DNA of 64,000 nucleotides. Source: Bacteroidales bacterium. Lineage in GTDB: Bacteria; Bacteroidota; Bacteroidia; Bacteroidales; UBA12077. A program made the position numbers and the translations under genes. The DNA lies in NCBI GenBank assembly GCA_028282785.1, contig JANQHE010000018.1, positions 1-64,000 of the forward strand, written 5' to 3'. This document shows, one piece after another, positions 1-8,982 of the stretch (position 1 is the stretch's first letter; every line of letters starts with the position of its first letter). The notes beneath the pieces were generated by a model. The model saw only the letters and a program-made list of their open reading frames with translations, did no database searches and was not told the origin of the DNA.

Positions 1-572
1 GTGGTGATCCGGATTCAAGAAATGCCGAACCAGGTATAATGCTCGGTGAAGGTGGTCCGGGATATACTATTCCCGCGGAATTTATGGATACAATTTTCCA
101 TAAGAAAGGTGTAATTGCTGCAGCAAGACAGGGAGATGATGTAAATCCAGAAATGAGATCTGCGGGTTCACAATTTTATATTGTTCAAGGTTATGTATTT
201 ACTGACGAAGATATAGAAAAAGTGGAAGATAGGATCAATGCTTCCCGTTTAAATAAATTAGTTACCAAGTATATTGACGAAGCTAAAAACGAAGCTTTTG
301 AAACCGGAGGTATAATTGATTATCAAGTTATTTTACCCGAAGCTCGTAAAAAAGCAGAAGAAAAATTTAAGGAAGAAGGTTATCATAAAGTTCCGGATTT
401 TAAACGTGAAATTTATCAGACTATTGGCGGTACACCTCATTTAGATAATGCATATACTGTATTTGGTGAGGTTATTGAAGGTTTAGAAGTTATAGATAAA
501 ATTGCAACTGTTGAAACTGATGAAAACGACAGACCGGTTAATGATGTTAAAATGCGTATAATAAAATTATAG
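1..572 (+). CDS. Peptidyl-prolyl cis-trans isomerase, cyclophilin type (5' partial)
   Basis: This is the C-terminal part of a cyclophilin, which isomerises peptide bonds before proline during protein folding. The ORF track starts it at an internal ATG at 39, but the frame is open back to the window edge (reading GDPDSRNAEPGI), so the true start lies upstream. The cyclophilin core is clear: GSQFYIVQG, then TPHLDNAYTVFGEVIEGLEVIDKI. Between these two blocks sits an extra charged, helix-like stretch of about 80 residues, an insertion I associate with Bacteroidota cyclophilins. The cellular location cannot be judged without the N-terminus. pheS follows after 7 bases, so the two are probably co-transcribed. 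Confidence 0.9.
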   Translation, partial: GDPDSRNAEPGIMLGEGGPGYTIPAEFMDTIFHKKGVIAAARQGDDVNPEMRSAGSQFYIVQGYVFTDEDIEKVEDRINASRLNKLVTKYIDEAKNEAFETGGIIDYQVILPEARKKAEEKFKEEGYHKVPDFKREIYQTIGGTPHLDNAYTVFGEVIEGLEVIDKIATVETDENDRPVNDVKMRIIKL

Positions 573-579
573 TTAAGAA

Positions 580-1599
580 ATGATAGAAAAGATTAATCAA
601 TATTTAAAGGAAACCAAAGAATTTGCTGCTTCAACCCTTGAAGAAATTGAAGCATTTCGTATTAAGTATATGGGAAAGAAGGGAATAGTAAATGATCTTT
701 TCTCGGAGTTTAAAAATGTTCCACGTGAAAACAAAAAGAATGTTGGGCAAAAACTAAATGAACTAAAGATTTCTATTCAAGAAAAAATCAATAGTTTAAA
801 GGAGAATCTTGAAGATAAATCGGACAAAACATCTGGCGTTGATTTAAGTTTACCTGGTGATCCAATGAAGATTGGAACGCGTCATCCCATTTCGATAGTA
901 AGAAATGAAATTATTGATATTTTCAAAAGATTAGGTTTCACGATCTCGGAAGGACCTGAAATTGAAGATGACTGGCATGTTTTTTCCGCACTTAACTTTC
1001 CGAAAGAACATCCGGCACGTGATATGCAAGACACTTTTTTTATCGAAAAGAATCCTGACATTTTATTGCGTACACATACATCTTCCGTACAAGTTCGAGT
1101 AATGGAGAATAGTCAACCTCCTATTAGAACAATTTCTCCCGGTCGAGTTTTTAGAAATGAAGCAATCAGTGCTCGCGCCCATTGTATTTTCCACCAGGTT
1201 GAAGGATTATATATTGACGAAAATGTTTCTTTTGCTGATCTAAAACAAACTTTGTTATATTTTGCCAAAGAAATGTTTGGTGAACAAACAGAAATACGCT
1301 TACGTCCTTCTTATTTCCCATTTACAGAACCTTCGGCCGAAATGGACGTTGCCTGTAATATATGTGGCGGTAAAGGCTGTAATGTTTGTAAGTATACCGG
1401 TTGGTTAGAAATTTTGGGATGTGGTATGGTAGATCCTAATGTATTAGATAGTTGCCGAATTGATAGTAAACAGTATACTGGTTTTGCATTTGGTATGGGA
1501 ATAGAGCGAATAACCATGCTAAAATACGGTGTTAAGGATCTTCGCCTTTATTTTGAGAATGATGTGCGATTTTTAAAACAATTTAAGTCTGCATTATAA
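580..1599 (+). CDS. pheS: Phenylalanine--tRNA ligase alpha subunit
   Basis: This is the catalytic alpha subunit of the alpha2-beta2 phenylalanyl-tRNA synthetase, which charges tRNA-Phe in the cytoplasm. At 339 residues it has normal family length. The N-terminal ~90 residues form the tRNA-binding coiled coil. The class II core shows motif 2 (RTHTSSVQVR, then GRVFRNEAISARAH) and motif 3 (GFAFGMGIERITML). The CNICGGKGCNVCKYTGW segment is the cysteine-rich stretch seen in many bacterial PheS proteins. The ATG at 580 follows the cyclophilin stop by 7 bases. A perfect hairpin terminator follows the stop. pheT is not adjacent, which is common in Bacteroidota. Confidence 0.97.
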   Translation: MIEKINQYLKETKEFAASTLEEIEAFRIKYMGKKGIVNDLFSEFKNVPRENKKNVGQKLNELKISIQEKINSLKENLEDKSDKTSGVDLSLPGDPMKIGTRHPISIVRNEIIDIFKRLGFTISEGPEIEDDWHVFSALNFPKEHPARDMQDTFFIEKNPDILLRTHTSSVQVRVMENSQPPIRTISPGRVFRNEAISARAHCIFHQVEGLYIDENVSFADLKQTLLYFAKEMFGEQTEIRLRPSYFPFTEPSAEMDVACNICGGKGCNVCKYTGWLEILGCGMVDPNVLDSCRIDSKQYTGFAFGMGIERITMLKYGVKDLRLYFENDVRFLKQFKSAL

Positions 1600-1609
1600 A
1601 ACTTAAGCT

Positions 1610-1637
1610 AAGGCTCACATTAATGTGAGCCTTTTTT
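1610..1637 (+). terminator. Intrinsic terminator after pheS
   Basis: A 24-base perfect palindrome (AAGGCTCACATT/AATGTGAGCCTT) is followed by a T run, 10 bases after the pheS stop. It ends at the stop codon of the convergent OsmC gene. The symmetric arms with A-rich flanks could stop transcription from both sides. Confidence 0.9.
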
Positions 1638-2058
1638 ATTTTTCAGGATTAACCTGAATTTCATACGACATATTTAAAGCCTTTTTATATACAGCGCTAA
1701 CACCACAATATCTTTCATCCGATAGGTTTACCGCTTTTCCTAATTTCTCCAAAGGTAAATCTTTTCCCCAAAATTTATAAATAACCTTTATTTCATCATA
1801 TTGTTTTGGGTGTTCCTCTGTTAAATTTGCTTCTACTTCAACACTAAAATCATCCAATTCAACACGCATTTTTTTCAATATCGATACCACATCCATACCT
1901 GTACAACCTGCTAATGCTAACAGCATAAGAGGTTTTGGCCTAGGGCCTCTATCTTTTCCACCAACAGATTCAACCGCATCTAAAACAATTTTATGACCAT
2001 TAACTTCGCTTTCAAAAGCCATTCCTTCTAACCAGTTTAAATTGAGAGATGTTTTCAT
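1636..2058 (-). CDS. OsmC family protein
   Basis: This is a small OsmC/Ohr-fold protein of 140 residues. Family members are usually thiol-dependent peroxidases that reduce organic hydroperoxides in the cytoplasm. The two typical cysteine regions are present: LALAGCTGMDV near residue 52 and ERYCGVSAV near residue 118, with the helix between them. It resembles the YhfA-like general OsmC group more than Ohr, so the substrate is uncertain. It is transcribed alone, divergently from the Crp/Fnr regulator. A TATATTTG sequence at 2125-2132 on the minus strand fits a Bacteroidota -7 element, but no matching -33 TTG was found. Confidence 0.88.
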   Translation of the reverse strand: MKTSLNLNWLEGMAFESEVNGHKIVLDAVESVGGKDRGPRPKPLMLLALAGCTGMDVVSILKKMRVELDDFSVEVEANLTEEHPKQYDEIKVIYKFWGKDLPLEKLGKAVNLSDERYCGVSAVYKKALNMSYEIQVNPEK

Positions 2059-2157
2059 AATTCAATTTGCTATTAATTATTTTTTAGTTCTATACTTCTA
2101 GATATTTTTATATATAATTTTATACAAATATAGTGTTAAAATCTATATTGTAAATTG

Positions 2158-2186
2158 TTGTTATTAAAACAAAAAACTTAATTTTG
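2158..2186 (+). promoter_or_regulatory. Candidate Bacteroidota-type promoter for the Crp/Fnr gene
   Basis: TTG at 2158-2160 is followed after 18 bases by TAATTTTG at 2179-2186, matching the -33 TTG and -7 TAnnTTTG pattern of Bacteroidota sigma-ABfr promoters. It lies about 80 bases before the ATG at 2269. The match is short in an AT-rich region, so chance is possible. Confidence 0.4.
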
Positions 2187-2268
2187 TGTTCTATCTATTA
2201 ATGCTTAGGTAAAGTTAATCATTAAAGACTGATTTTAAAACACTTAAATTGGTCGAGGTTTTGAACAA

Positions 2269-2976
2269 ATGAAGAATCGGGAAAATATACCCTGTTGCGA
2301 TAATTGTTTATTAAGCGCAGATTCTATTTTTAAGCATCTCTCTCCGGAAGAACATGCTTTGGTAGAAAAAGAAAAGGTATGTAATACCTATAAGAGAGGT
2401 AGTGTAGTTTATCATGAAGGTAGCCGCACTAACGGATTTTATTGTATAAATTCCGGAGTCGTTAAGATTTTTAAAACCGGAATCGATGGCCGTGAACAAA
2501 TTATTGCTTTTGCTCAAAAAGGTGGTATTATTGGTTACCGTTCTATTCTAAGTAATGAACTTGCTTGTTCATCAGCCAAAGTTATAGAAGATGCTACGCT
2601 TTGTTTTATTCCTGGTGAAACTTTAATTAACCTGGTTAAAACAAATGGTAATTTTTCTATGTCCATTATGCAACAAACTTGTAAAGAATTAGGCGAAGCA
2701 AATTCTTACATTACAGACATTGCTCAAAAAACAGTTCGTGAACGATTAGCTGAGGTTTTGTTAAATCTTAAGGACACTTTTGATTTGGATGAAGATAATG
2801 TTTTAAAGATTTCATTAACCAGAGAAGAACTGGCTAATATAGTCGGAACTGCAACAGAATCTGTAATTCGATTACTTTCGGAATTTAAACAGGATCGATT
2901 AATCGATCTTAATGGCAGAAAAATCAAAATTCTTGATATAAAAACTTTAGAGAAGATATCTAACGCCTTTAACTAA
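2269..2976 (+). CDS. Crp/Fnr family transcriptional regulator
   Basis: A 235-residue cytoplasmic transcription factor. Residues ~25-145 form the cyclic-nucleotide-binding-type beta barrel (GSVVYHEGS, GFYCINSGVVKIFK, GREQIIAF), and residues ~150-225 the winged HTH (LTREELANIVGTATESVIRLL). The N-terminus carries a cysteine cluster, CCDNC at residues 9-13, with another cysteine near 38. FNR-type proteins bind an Fe-S cluster through N-terminal cysteines, but the spacing here is not the classical FNR pattern. Redox or oxygen sensing is therefore only an inference. The gene is monocistronic and its last 8 bases overlap the convergent cupin gene. Its targets cannot be read from the window. Confidence 0.9.
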   Translation: MKNRENIPCCDNCLLSADSIFKHLSPEEHALVEKEKVCNTYKRGSVVYHEGSRTNGFYCINSGVVKIFKTGIDGREQIIAFAQKGGIIGYRSILSNELACSSAKVIEDATLCFIPGETLINLVKTNGNFSMSIMQQTCKELGEANSYITDIAQKTVRERLAEVLLNLKDTFDLDEDNVLKISLTREELANIVGTATESVIRLLSEFKQDRLIDLNGRKIKILDIKTLEKISNAFN

Positions 2977-3328
2977 GTTGCTCATCAATGCTTTTTGTTA
3001 TTTTTGATTTAACTTCACCTGTATGAGATGTTGATTTATTTTCAATAAGCATTATTTTACATTCTGTATTCGAAGATACTCTATGGTTAATACCTTTCTT
3101 AACAATATAAAAGTCACCTTGATTCATTATAAAGCTCTCCTTTCCCTCTACCTCCATTAATAACTGACCTTCTAAAATATAAAAAAACTCATCTTCATTT
3201 TTATGATTGTGCCATGGAAGATCATTACCCTTTATTTTTGCAACTTTTACATATACATCATTTACTTCACCTATAATCTTAGGTGCAAAATATTCTTTAA
3301 TTGTTGCCAGTATTGAATTAACATTCAT
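2969..3328 (-). CDS. Cupin domain protein
   Basis: A 119-residue single-cupin protein. Motif 1 is visible as WHNHKNEDEFFYILEG, with the metal-binding His-x-His and a downstream Glu. Motif 2 is GDFYIVKKGINHRV. These residues predict a metal-binding small beta-barrel. Such proteins are often isomerases, dioxygenases or sensors, and the sequence does not distinguish among them. It starts 2 bases after ruvB ends on the same strand, so it is probably co-transcribed with ruvB. A functional link to DNA repair is not implied. Confidence 0.85.
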   Translation of the reverse strand: MNVNSILATIKEYFAPKIIGEVNDVYVKVAKIKGNDLPWHNHKNEDEFFYILEGQLLMEVEGKESFIMNQGDFYIVKKGINHRVSSNTECKIMLIENKSTSHTGEVKSKITKSIDEQLS

Positions 3329-3330
3329 AA

Positions 3331-4368
3331 CTAAAATAAACTTCCCTGGTCACGTTTTGTAATGTTCTTATTTAAATGAATATATGCAGTTTCCGTAGCT
3401 TCTCTTCCTCTTGGAGTTCTTTTTAAATATCCTTCTTTAATTAAAAATGGCTCATATACCTCTTCTATCGTTCCCGGGTCTTCACCGATTGCTGTAGCTA
3501 TTGTAGAAATACCAACCGGCCCACCTTTAAATTTGTCAATAATAGTAGTTAATATTTTATTATCCATTTCATCCAATCCGTTTTTATCAATATTTAATGC
3601 CTCCAATGCAAACTTTGAAATTTCTATATCAATGTTACCATTTCCTTTCACTTGTGCAAAATCTCTAACTCGTCGTAATAAAGCATTAGCAATCCTTGGA
3701 GTACCTCTAGATCTTGAAGCAATCTCTACTGCAGCATTATCTTTAATATCCACGTTTAAAATTCCTGCAGATCTTTTTACAATAGAAGTTAATATTTTAA
3801 AATCGTAATATTCCAAATGAGAACTAATTCCAAATCGTGCCCGAAGAGGGCTTGTTAACAAACCTGATCGGGTTGTTGCACCAATTAATGTAAAAGGATT
3901 TAACGTTATTTGAACAGATCTTGCACTCGGACCTTTATCAATCATTATATCAATTTTATAGTCCTCCATTGCCGAATATAAATACTCTTCAACAACAGGA
4001 CTTAACCTATGTATCTCATCAATAAATAATACATCTCCTTCTTCCAGATTAGTTAATAAACCAGCTAAATCTCCTGGTTTATCCAATACTGGTCCTGAAG
4101 TTAATTTTAAATTCACTTTTAATTCGTTTGCTATAATATTAGCCAGTGTAGTTTTTCCTAAGCCCGGAGGACCATGTAACAATACGTGATCTAAGGATTC
4201 ATTTCTCATTATTGCAGCTTGTACAAAAACTTTGAGATTCTCAACAACTTTTGATTGACCTTTGAAATCTTTAAAGTCCAAAGGCCGTAATTTCTTTTCA
4301 AACTCTTGCTCCTTCTCCGATAACTCAGAGTTATGCTCTGACAAGTCTCTTATATCTATATCTTCCAT
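3331..4368 (-). CDS. ruvB: Holliday junction branch migration DNA helicase RuvB
   Basis: RuvB is the hexameric AAA+ motor that, with RuvA, drives branch migration of Holliday junctions during recombination repair. The 345-residue length is typical. Residues ~30-190 hold the AAA+ core: Walker [10 protein letters not shown], Walker [10 protein letters not shown], sensor 1 GATTRSGLL and arginine finger LRARFG. The C-terminal winged helix reads [12 protein letters not shown]. The N-terminus begins [20 protein letters not shown] before the conserved [12 protein letters not shown]. The cupin gene follows after 2 bases. Confidence 0.98.
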   Translation of the reverse strand: MEDIDIRDLSEHNSELSEKEQEFEKKLRPLDFKDFKGQSKVVENLKVFVQAAIMRNESLDHVLLHGPPGLGKTTLANIIANELKVNLKLTSGPVLDKPGDLAGLLTNLEEGDVLFIDEIHRLSPVVEEYLYSAMEDYKIDIMIDKGPSARSVQITLNPFTLIGATTRSGLLTSPLRARFGISSHLEYYDFKILTSIVKRSAGILNVDIKDNAAVEIASRSRGTPRIANALLRRVRDFAQVKGNGNIDIEISKFALEALNIDKNGLDEMDNKILTTIIDKFKGGPVGISTIATAIGEDPGTIEEVYEPFLIKEGYLKRTPRGREATETAYIHLNKNITKRDQGSLF

Positions 4369-4385
4369 CCAATTATATTTGCAGT

Positions 4386-4393
4386 CAAAGTTA
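4386..4393 (-). promoter_or_regulatory. Candidate -7 promoter element for ruvB
   Basis: On the minus strand this reads TAACTTTG, an exact match to the Bacteroidota -7 consensus TAnnTTTG, placed 17 bases before the ruvB ATG. No clear -33 TTG was found at the usual distance. Confidence 0.35.
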
Positions 4394-4399
4394 CAAAAA

Positions 4400-5941
4400 C
4401 TAATTTTCCTCCTGGTTAAGTTTTACTTTTACTCCATTAATTTTGTAGGCTGTTCCATCTTTATATTGAATAACAATTACTAACTCACCACCTTCATTAT
4501 ATTTCGACCATGACCTAACCTTTTCTCCTTCACTATAATATTGTTCTTCCTTTGTTGTGCCATCAGGAAAAAAATATTCATGTTTTCCATCGGGATTTCC
4601 TTGTAAATACTTTCCCCTAAAACTTAATGTCCCTTCTTCCAAATAATAACTTAACCAAACACCATCTTTTAAGTCTAATATATATTTTCCTTCCATTTTT
4701 TGATCACCAATAACATAGATCCATTTGCCTTCCTTATTTCCTTCTATAAAACTTCCTTTTGATATAATGTTACCTAAAACAGAATATTCTATAGATTCAC
4801 CATCTAACTTTCCATATATGTAATATTCTTCCCTTAATAATTCTCCTGTTTTATAATACCATTTCCATATTCCTGTTAGTTTATCTGTTGAGTAGGTCCC
4901 GGTTTGTTGAATTTTACCATTTCTATAATAATATGTCCATTTTCCCACTTTTTTGTCATTAATGTATTTTCCTGTAGCTTGTTTTCTTCCCTTTTCATAG
5001 TAATAAATCCAACTACCGTTCTTCCATCCGTTTGGTAAGACAACTCCTTCAGCTATTAAAGTTCCATTTATATCATATGTTTGAGATTTTATCACTTTAC
5101 CTTCATCATTAAAAAATCTATGAATTCCAACAGGATTTTCTCCTTTATAACTTCCTTGAAAAATCATCATTCCCTTTTCATCATATTCTTCTTTAATTTG
5201 AATATTACTATCGACATCTTTTGCACTTAAATCTACTTCTCCATTACTGTATTTAATACTATTAACTAATCTACCTTCTTCATTGTATCTTTTTACATAG
5301 CCATTTAATTTTCCATCCAGATAAGTTTTCTCTTCCCTAATGTTCCCGTTAGAATAGAAATCTTTCCATACTCCTTCTTTATTTCCTTTATCATTATATC
5401 TATTTATAATTTCCTGAACGATCGTCTCACCATTTCTGTATCTGGTAATTGTAATAATTTTTCCTCTTTCATCGTATTCAAAACCAATACCATGTTTTTT
5501 GTCTTCTTTATATGGAACTATAACTTTCAATTCTCCACTACCATAATAATATTTTGCAAAACCATTTCTTTTACCATTTATATACATCTCTGTAAAAGCA
5601 ATCTTATTTTTAAATTGATCACTCCTGAAGTATTTATAAAAGAAACCGTTTTTCTTTCCTGAATAATAATTTATTTTTTCAATTGTATCACCTAATTGAT
5701 CATAAAAAATCCAAATACTATCCAATTTATTATTTCTCCAAACACCTTCTGATTTTTTTACACCTGTTATATAATAAGATTTCCAGAATCCTACAGGTTT
5801 ATTATCCAATAAATAACCCTCACTTGCAATATTTCCATTTGGATAATTAAATATCTTATATTCCCTATTTATATTATCTTCCTGACCAAGAGATAACTTA
5901 AATATTTGCAATAGAATTAATATGATGATTATTCTTTTCAA
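4400..5941 (-). CDS. Exported MORN/YwqK-type repeat protein
   Basis: A 513-residue protein with a signal peptide (hydrophobic [15 protein letters not shown], cleavage near LGQ). Almost the whole mature chain is built from ~20-23-residue repeats of the form G-x-x-x-G-x-W-x-x-Y-Y-x-x-G-x-x, for example [16 protein letters not shown] and [15 protein letters not shown]. These match the bacterial MORN-variant repeat found in proteins named YwqK antitoxin. That name comes from one Bacillus protein. The length, export signal and Bacteroidota context argue for an extracytoplasmic beta-hairpin repeat scaffold instead. No enzymatic motif is visible. It lies between ruvB and a terminator and has no obvious partner. 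Confidence 0.8.
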   Translation of the reverse strand: MKRIIIILILLQIFKLSLGQEDNINREYKIFNYPNGNIASEGYLLDNKPVGFWKSYYITGVKKSEGVWRNNKLDSIWIFYDQLGDTIEKINYYSGKKNGFFYKYFRSDQFKNKIAFTEMYINGKRNGFAKYYYGSGELKVIVPYKEDKKHGIGFEYDERGKIITITRYRNGETIVQEIINRYNDKGNKEGVWKDFYSNGNIREEKTYLDGKLNGYVKRYNEEGRLVNSIKYSNGEVDLSAKDVDSNIQIKEEYDEKGMMIFQGSYKGENPVGIHRFFNDEGKVIKSQTYDINGTLIAEGVVLPNGWKNGSWIYYYEKGRKQATGKYINDKKVGKWTYYYRNGKIQQTGTYSTDKLTGIWKWYYKTGELLREEYYIYGKLDGESIEYSVLGNIISKGSFIEGNKEGKWIYVIGDQKMEGKYILDLKDGVWLSYYLEEGTLSFRGKYLQGNPDGKHEYFFPDGTTKEEQYYSEGEKVRSWSKYNEGGELVIVIQYKDGTAYKINGVKVKLNQEEN

Positions 5942-5970
5942 TTGAAATTTTTGATTGATTATAAAAATAC

Positions 5971-5996
5971 AAAAAAAGCAGGGAGAATTTCCCTGC
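5971..5996 (-). terminator. Intrinsic terminator after nadA
   Basis: The stem GCAGGGA/TCCCTGC (5978-5984 and 5990-5996) is followed, in the minus-strand direction, by a run of T (the A run at 5971-5977). It lies about 24 bases beyond the nadA stop and separates nadA from the MORN-repeat gene. Confidence 0.85.
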
Positions 5997-6019
5997 TCAT
6001 AGTTTGAATTAATACAGAC

Positions 6020-7018
6020 TTATAAATTCAACTTTTTTGACATATCTAGCATAACATCAATAGATTTTCTAGCCTTACTAATTATATCATCGCTTAACTT
6101 AACCTCCGGTGTTTCGTATTTTAAGGTATTATACATTTTATTAATAGTGATAAGTTTCATGAAATTACAATCGTTACACCCACAAGTTGAATCCTTTGGT
6201 GGGGCAACAATATAGTTTTTTTCAGGATTTTGTTTTTTCATTTGATGTAAAATTCCTGATTCAGTTGCTACAATATACTCTTTATTATCATCAGTATTAG
6301 TAAATTTCAACAATGCTGCTGTAGATCCAACAAAATCTGATACTAGCTGAATAGGTTTTTCACATTCGGGATGTGAAATCACTTTTGCGTTTGGATATTC
6401 CTTTTTTAGCTCTAAAATAGCTTCCAATGAAAATTCTTCATGCACATGACAAGCTCCATTCCAGATCAACATTTCTTCTCTTCCTGTCATTCGTTTTATA
6501 TAACTACCCAAATTTCTGTCCGGTGCAAATATTATCTTTTGATCTTTTGGTAAAGATTCAACAATTTTTAAAGCATTCGTTGATGTACAACAAATATCAG
6601 TTAATGTTTTTATTTCTGCTGTAGTATTTACATAAGAAATTACCAAATGATCAGGATGCGCCTCAACAAACTTTTTAAATTCCTCCGGTGGACAGGAATC
6701 AGCTAAAGAGCAGCCTGCATTTAAATCAGGGATTAATACTTTACTATTCGGTGCTAATATTTTTGCTGTTTCCGCCATAAAATGCACTCCGGCAAATAAT
6801 ATAATGTCAGCATCAGTTTCTGCAGCTTTCTGTGATAATGCTAAACTATCACCAACAAAATCTGCGATATCCTGAATATCTCCGGTTTGATAATAGTGTG
6901 CCAGAATAACCGCATTCTTTTCTTTTTTCAATTTGTTAATTTCTTCGATCACATCTAGGCCTTCATCAACTTTCTTATCCACGAATCCGTTCTTTAATAT
7001 GTTATTTTCAACACTCAT
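6020..7018 (-). CDS. nadA: Quinolinate synthase
   Basis: NadA condenses iminoaspartate with dihydroxyacetone phosphate to quinolinate in de novo NAD synthesis, using a [4Fe-4S] cluster. At 332 residues it is full length. Visible family features are ILAHYYQTGDIQDIADFVGDSL near the N-terminus, NAGCSLADSCP, WNGACHVHEEF and the C-terminal STCGCNDCNFMKL; cysteines in these three blocks include the cluster ligands. nadB and nadC are not beside it. The gene has its own terminator and a 590-bp upstream gap, so it is probably monocistronic. Confidence 0.97.
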   Translation of the reverse strand: MSVENNILKNGFVDKKVDEGLDVIEEINKLKKEKNAVILAHYYQTGDIQDIADFVGDSLALSQKAAETDADIILFAGVHFMAETAKILAPNSKVLIPDLNAGCSLADSCPPEEFKKFVEAHPDHLVISYVNTTAEIKTLTDICCTSTNALKIVESLPKDQKIIFAPDRNLGSYIKRMTGREEMLIWNGACHVHEEFSLEAILELKKEYPNAKVISHPECEKPIQLVSDFVGSTAALLKFTNTDDNKEYIVATESGILHQMKKQNPEKNYIVAPPKDSTCGCNDCNFMKLITINKMYNTLKYETPEVKLSDDIISKARKSIDVMLDMSKKLNL

Positions 7019-7608
7019 GTTTATATATTATATATATTATTTATTTTTAAAACTATTATAATAATAATGATATCCTGTTAATATTGTTATAAAATTCTGC
7101 TTAATTTACTTGCTTATTTCGTTTTCAAAATGATTTTAAAAGAATATTAACACTTATCACTTATCTTATATTATTGAAAAATAATTAAATCCTGTTTTTT
7201 TCAACAGTTTGTTAATAGCGTTCTATATTAATAAATCCTTATTTAAAGTTTACACAATTGATGTTAAAAGATTGTTCAATTTTAAGGAATCAAAACTAAA
7301 AAAATAATTTTGATATCGATTGAAAATTTATATATAGTATAGTGGATGTTTTAATACAAACTAATATTATAACTTTTTATCGACTTTAATTAACATTCAA
7401 TTAACACTACAACATCAAATAATTAACATTGTGTTAAAATTTGATGTTCTATCATTTATTCTTAGCTCTTAATATTTTATTAAAATCAATTAAAATCTAA
7501 TTGCAGGTAAATTGTTAAATATCTCATTAAACCAGCGAATTATAACTGTAAATAAAATATATAGATAAATTGGTTAATTTTGAGCTGAAAAATATTTAAA
7601 ATTGGAAT
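7019..7608. other. 590-bp AT-rich non-coding region between nadA and rpiB
   Basis: The gap separates divergent nadA and rpiB. I see no plausible ORF, tRNA or GC-rich RNA. It contains an imperfect palindrome at 7411-7448, listed separately, and several ATTAACA-like repeats nearby. TAATTTTG at 7575-7582 fits a -7 element for rpiB but lacks a good -33 partner. It must hold both promoters and is longer than needed for that. Confidence 0.7.
7411..7448. repeat. Inverted repeat upstream of rpiB
   Basis: The arms AACATCAAAT (7411-7420) and ATTTGATGTT (7439-7448) are perfect reverse complements. The inner bases AATTAAC and GTTAA extend the pairing with one mismatch or bulge. Low GC and no T tail argue against a terminator. 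It may be a protein-binding palindrome or an RNA hairpin. Confidence 0.6.
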
Positions 7609-8049
7609 ATGAAAAAAATATCTATTGGAATAGCTGCAGATCATGCAGGATTTGATTTTAAAGAAAAATTGAAAGAAGAGTTATTAAATCAAGGTTATGA
7701 AATTAAGGATTATGGTACTTATTCTTCCGAAAGTACAGATTATCCTGATTATGCGCATCCATTAGCAAAAGCAGTTGATAATAAGGAACTTAAATATGGA
7801 ATAACTTTATGTGGCAGTGGTAATGGTATTAACATGACAGCAAATAAACATCAAGGTATACGAGCTGCGTTGTGTTGGAATAAGGAAATATCCGAATTAG
7901 CCAGATTACATAATGATTCCAATATCTGCTCATTACCAGCAAGATTCATTGATTTTAATTTAGCTAAAGAGATTGTTAATACATTCTTAAATACTAAATT
8001 TGAAGGAGGAAGGCATTTAAGACGTATTAAAAAAATACCGATTCATTAA
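7609..8049 (+). CDS. rpiB: Ribose 5-phosphate isomerase B
   Basis: RpiB interconverts ribose 5-phosphate and ribulose 5-phosphate in the pentose phosphate pathway. The 146-residue length is typical of the RpiB/LacAB fold. Visible motifs are GIAADHAGFDFKEKL at the N-terminus, TLCGSGNGINMTANK with the catalytic-type cysteine, and the phosphate-binding RHLRRIKKI near the C-terminus. The Rrf2 regulator starts 12 bases after the stop, so the two are probably co-transcribed. Confidence 0.95.
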   Translation: MKKISIGIAADHAGFDFKEKLKEELLNQGYEIKDYGTYSSESTDYPDYAHPLAKAVDNKELKYGITLCGSGNGINMTANKHQGIRAALCWNKEISELARLHNDSNICSLPARFIDFNLAKEIVNTFLNTKFEGGRHLRRIKKIPIH

Positions 8050-8061
8050 AATTATAATATT

Positions 8062-8505
8062 ATGTTATCAAGTACTTGTAAATATGCTATACGAGGGATT
8101 ATTTATATTGCGTTGTATGGTGAAGATAATAGGAAAATTGGTATAAGGGAAATATCAGAAGCTCTTGATATACCTACACCATTTTTAGGAAAAATACTTC
8201 AAACTCTGGCAAAAAATAAATTATTAAATTCTACAAAAGGGCCAAACGGTGGATTTTCTTTAGCCAAACCAGCTAAAGAAATAAATTTGCTTCAAATAAT
8301 TAAAATCATTGATGGTTTGGATTTGTTTAATGAATGTTTAATTGGTTTAAGATCTTGTTCTGCAAATGACCACGACGATGTTCAATGCCCTATTCACAAT
8401 AAATACTTGCCAATAAGCAAACAGTTGTATACAATGTTTGAGAATGAAAACATTGAAGATATGGCAAGTCAAATTAAAGCGTCTGGTGGTAAAATATCGT
8501 TATAG
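8062..8505 (+). CDS. Rrf2 family transcriptional regulator
   Basis: A 147-residue DNA-binding regulator. The N-terminal winged HTH is typical of the family (CKYAIRGIIYIALY, IREISEALDIPTPFLGKILQTL, GPNGGFSLAKP). Residues ~94-114 hold three cysteines (ECLIG, RSCSAND, VQCPIH) in the arrangement that ligates an Fe-S cluster in IscR/NsrR/RsrR-type members, so an iron-sulfur or NO/redox sensor is likely. Its targets are not visible. The gene follows rpiB closely and its end overlaps the convergent VanZ-like gene by 6 bases. Confidence 0.92.
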   Translation: MLSSTCKYAIRGIIYIALYGEDNRKIGIREISEALDIPTPFLGKILQTLAKNKLLNSTKGPNGGFSLAKPAKEINLLQIIKIIDGLDLFNECLIGLRSCSANDHDDVQCPIHNKYLPISKQLYTMFENENIEDMASQIKASGGKISL

Positions 8506-8892
8506 ATATTTAATTAAATTAAGTTTATAGAAAATAGGAAAGATCAATAGTCCGAATAGAGTTCCTAAAATATTTGCAAATGCATCCATTAGTTCGGCAG
8601 ATCTATCACTCGTAAAATAAAACTGAAAAACTTCCATTATTAATCCATACGATATAACTAACATAAGTGTAATGATAATTTGTTCTTTTCTTTTAAACTG
8701 ACTGTTTTTTCTTAAAGCAATAAAAAATAATAAACTTAATGCTGCATACATTAAAAAGTGAATAAGCTTATCGATGTTTTTAAATGCTAAAAAGTTGACT
8801 TTGTTTAAATTACTGCTAGAAGCTAAACTACCATAGCAAATAACTAAGGCAATTAATATTGGTTTCCAGTACTTTAAAATTCTATCTAACAT
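8500..8892 (-). CDS. VanZ-like integral membrane protein
   Basis: A 130-residue membrane protein with about four hydrophobic segments. It carries the VanZ-like pattern of an N-terminal helix, then NIDKLIHFLMYAALSLLFF, and later YGLIMEVFQFYF...AELMDAFANILGTLFG. The conserved polar residues (DKLIHF, E in MEVFQ, DAFANILG) match the family. VanZ gives low-level teicoplanin resistance in enterococci, but most homologues, including this one, have no known role. The gene is monocistronic and divergent from the glycosyltransferase-NAGPA operon (90-base gap). Confidence 0.85.
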   Translation of the reverse strand: MLDRILKYWKPILIALVICYGSLASSSNLNKVNFLAFKNIDKLIHFLMYAALSLLFFIALRKNSQFKRKEQIIITLMLVISYGLIMEVFQFYFTSDRSAELMDAFANILGTLFGLLIFPIFYKLNLIKYL

Positions 8893-8982
8893 ATTCTTAA
8901 CCAGATCAATTTAAAGTTAATTTAAAATTACTTCCTTGTTAATTATTTTTTTCATAACTTTTGAATCCATAAAATTTTGGTT

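Noticed and set aside
1311-1517. 68-residue minus-strand ORF inside pheS
   Set aside because: Antisense shadow of a strongly conserved housekeeping gene.
4400-5941. YwqK toxin-antitoxin system
   Set aside because: The protein has a signal peptide and no toxin-like partner gene; the name is inherited from repeat similarity only.
7019-7608. Possible replication origin in the AT-rich gap
   Set aside because: No clustered DnaA-box-like TTATCCACA sequences were seen, and neither dnaA nor dnaN is nearby.
8977-8982. TTG start of the fusion protein given by the ORF track
   Set aside because: An ATG two codons later (8983) is a better start; nothing conserved is lost.
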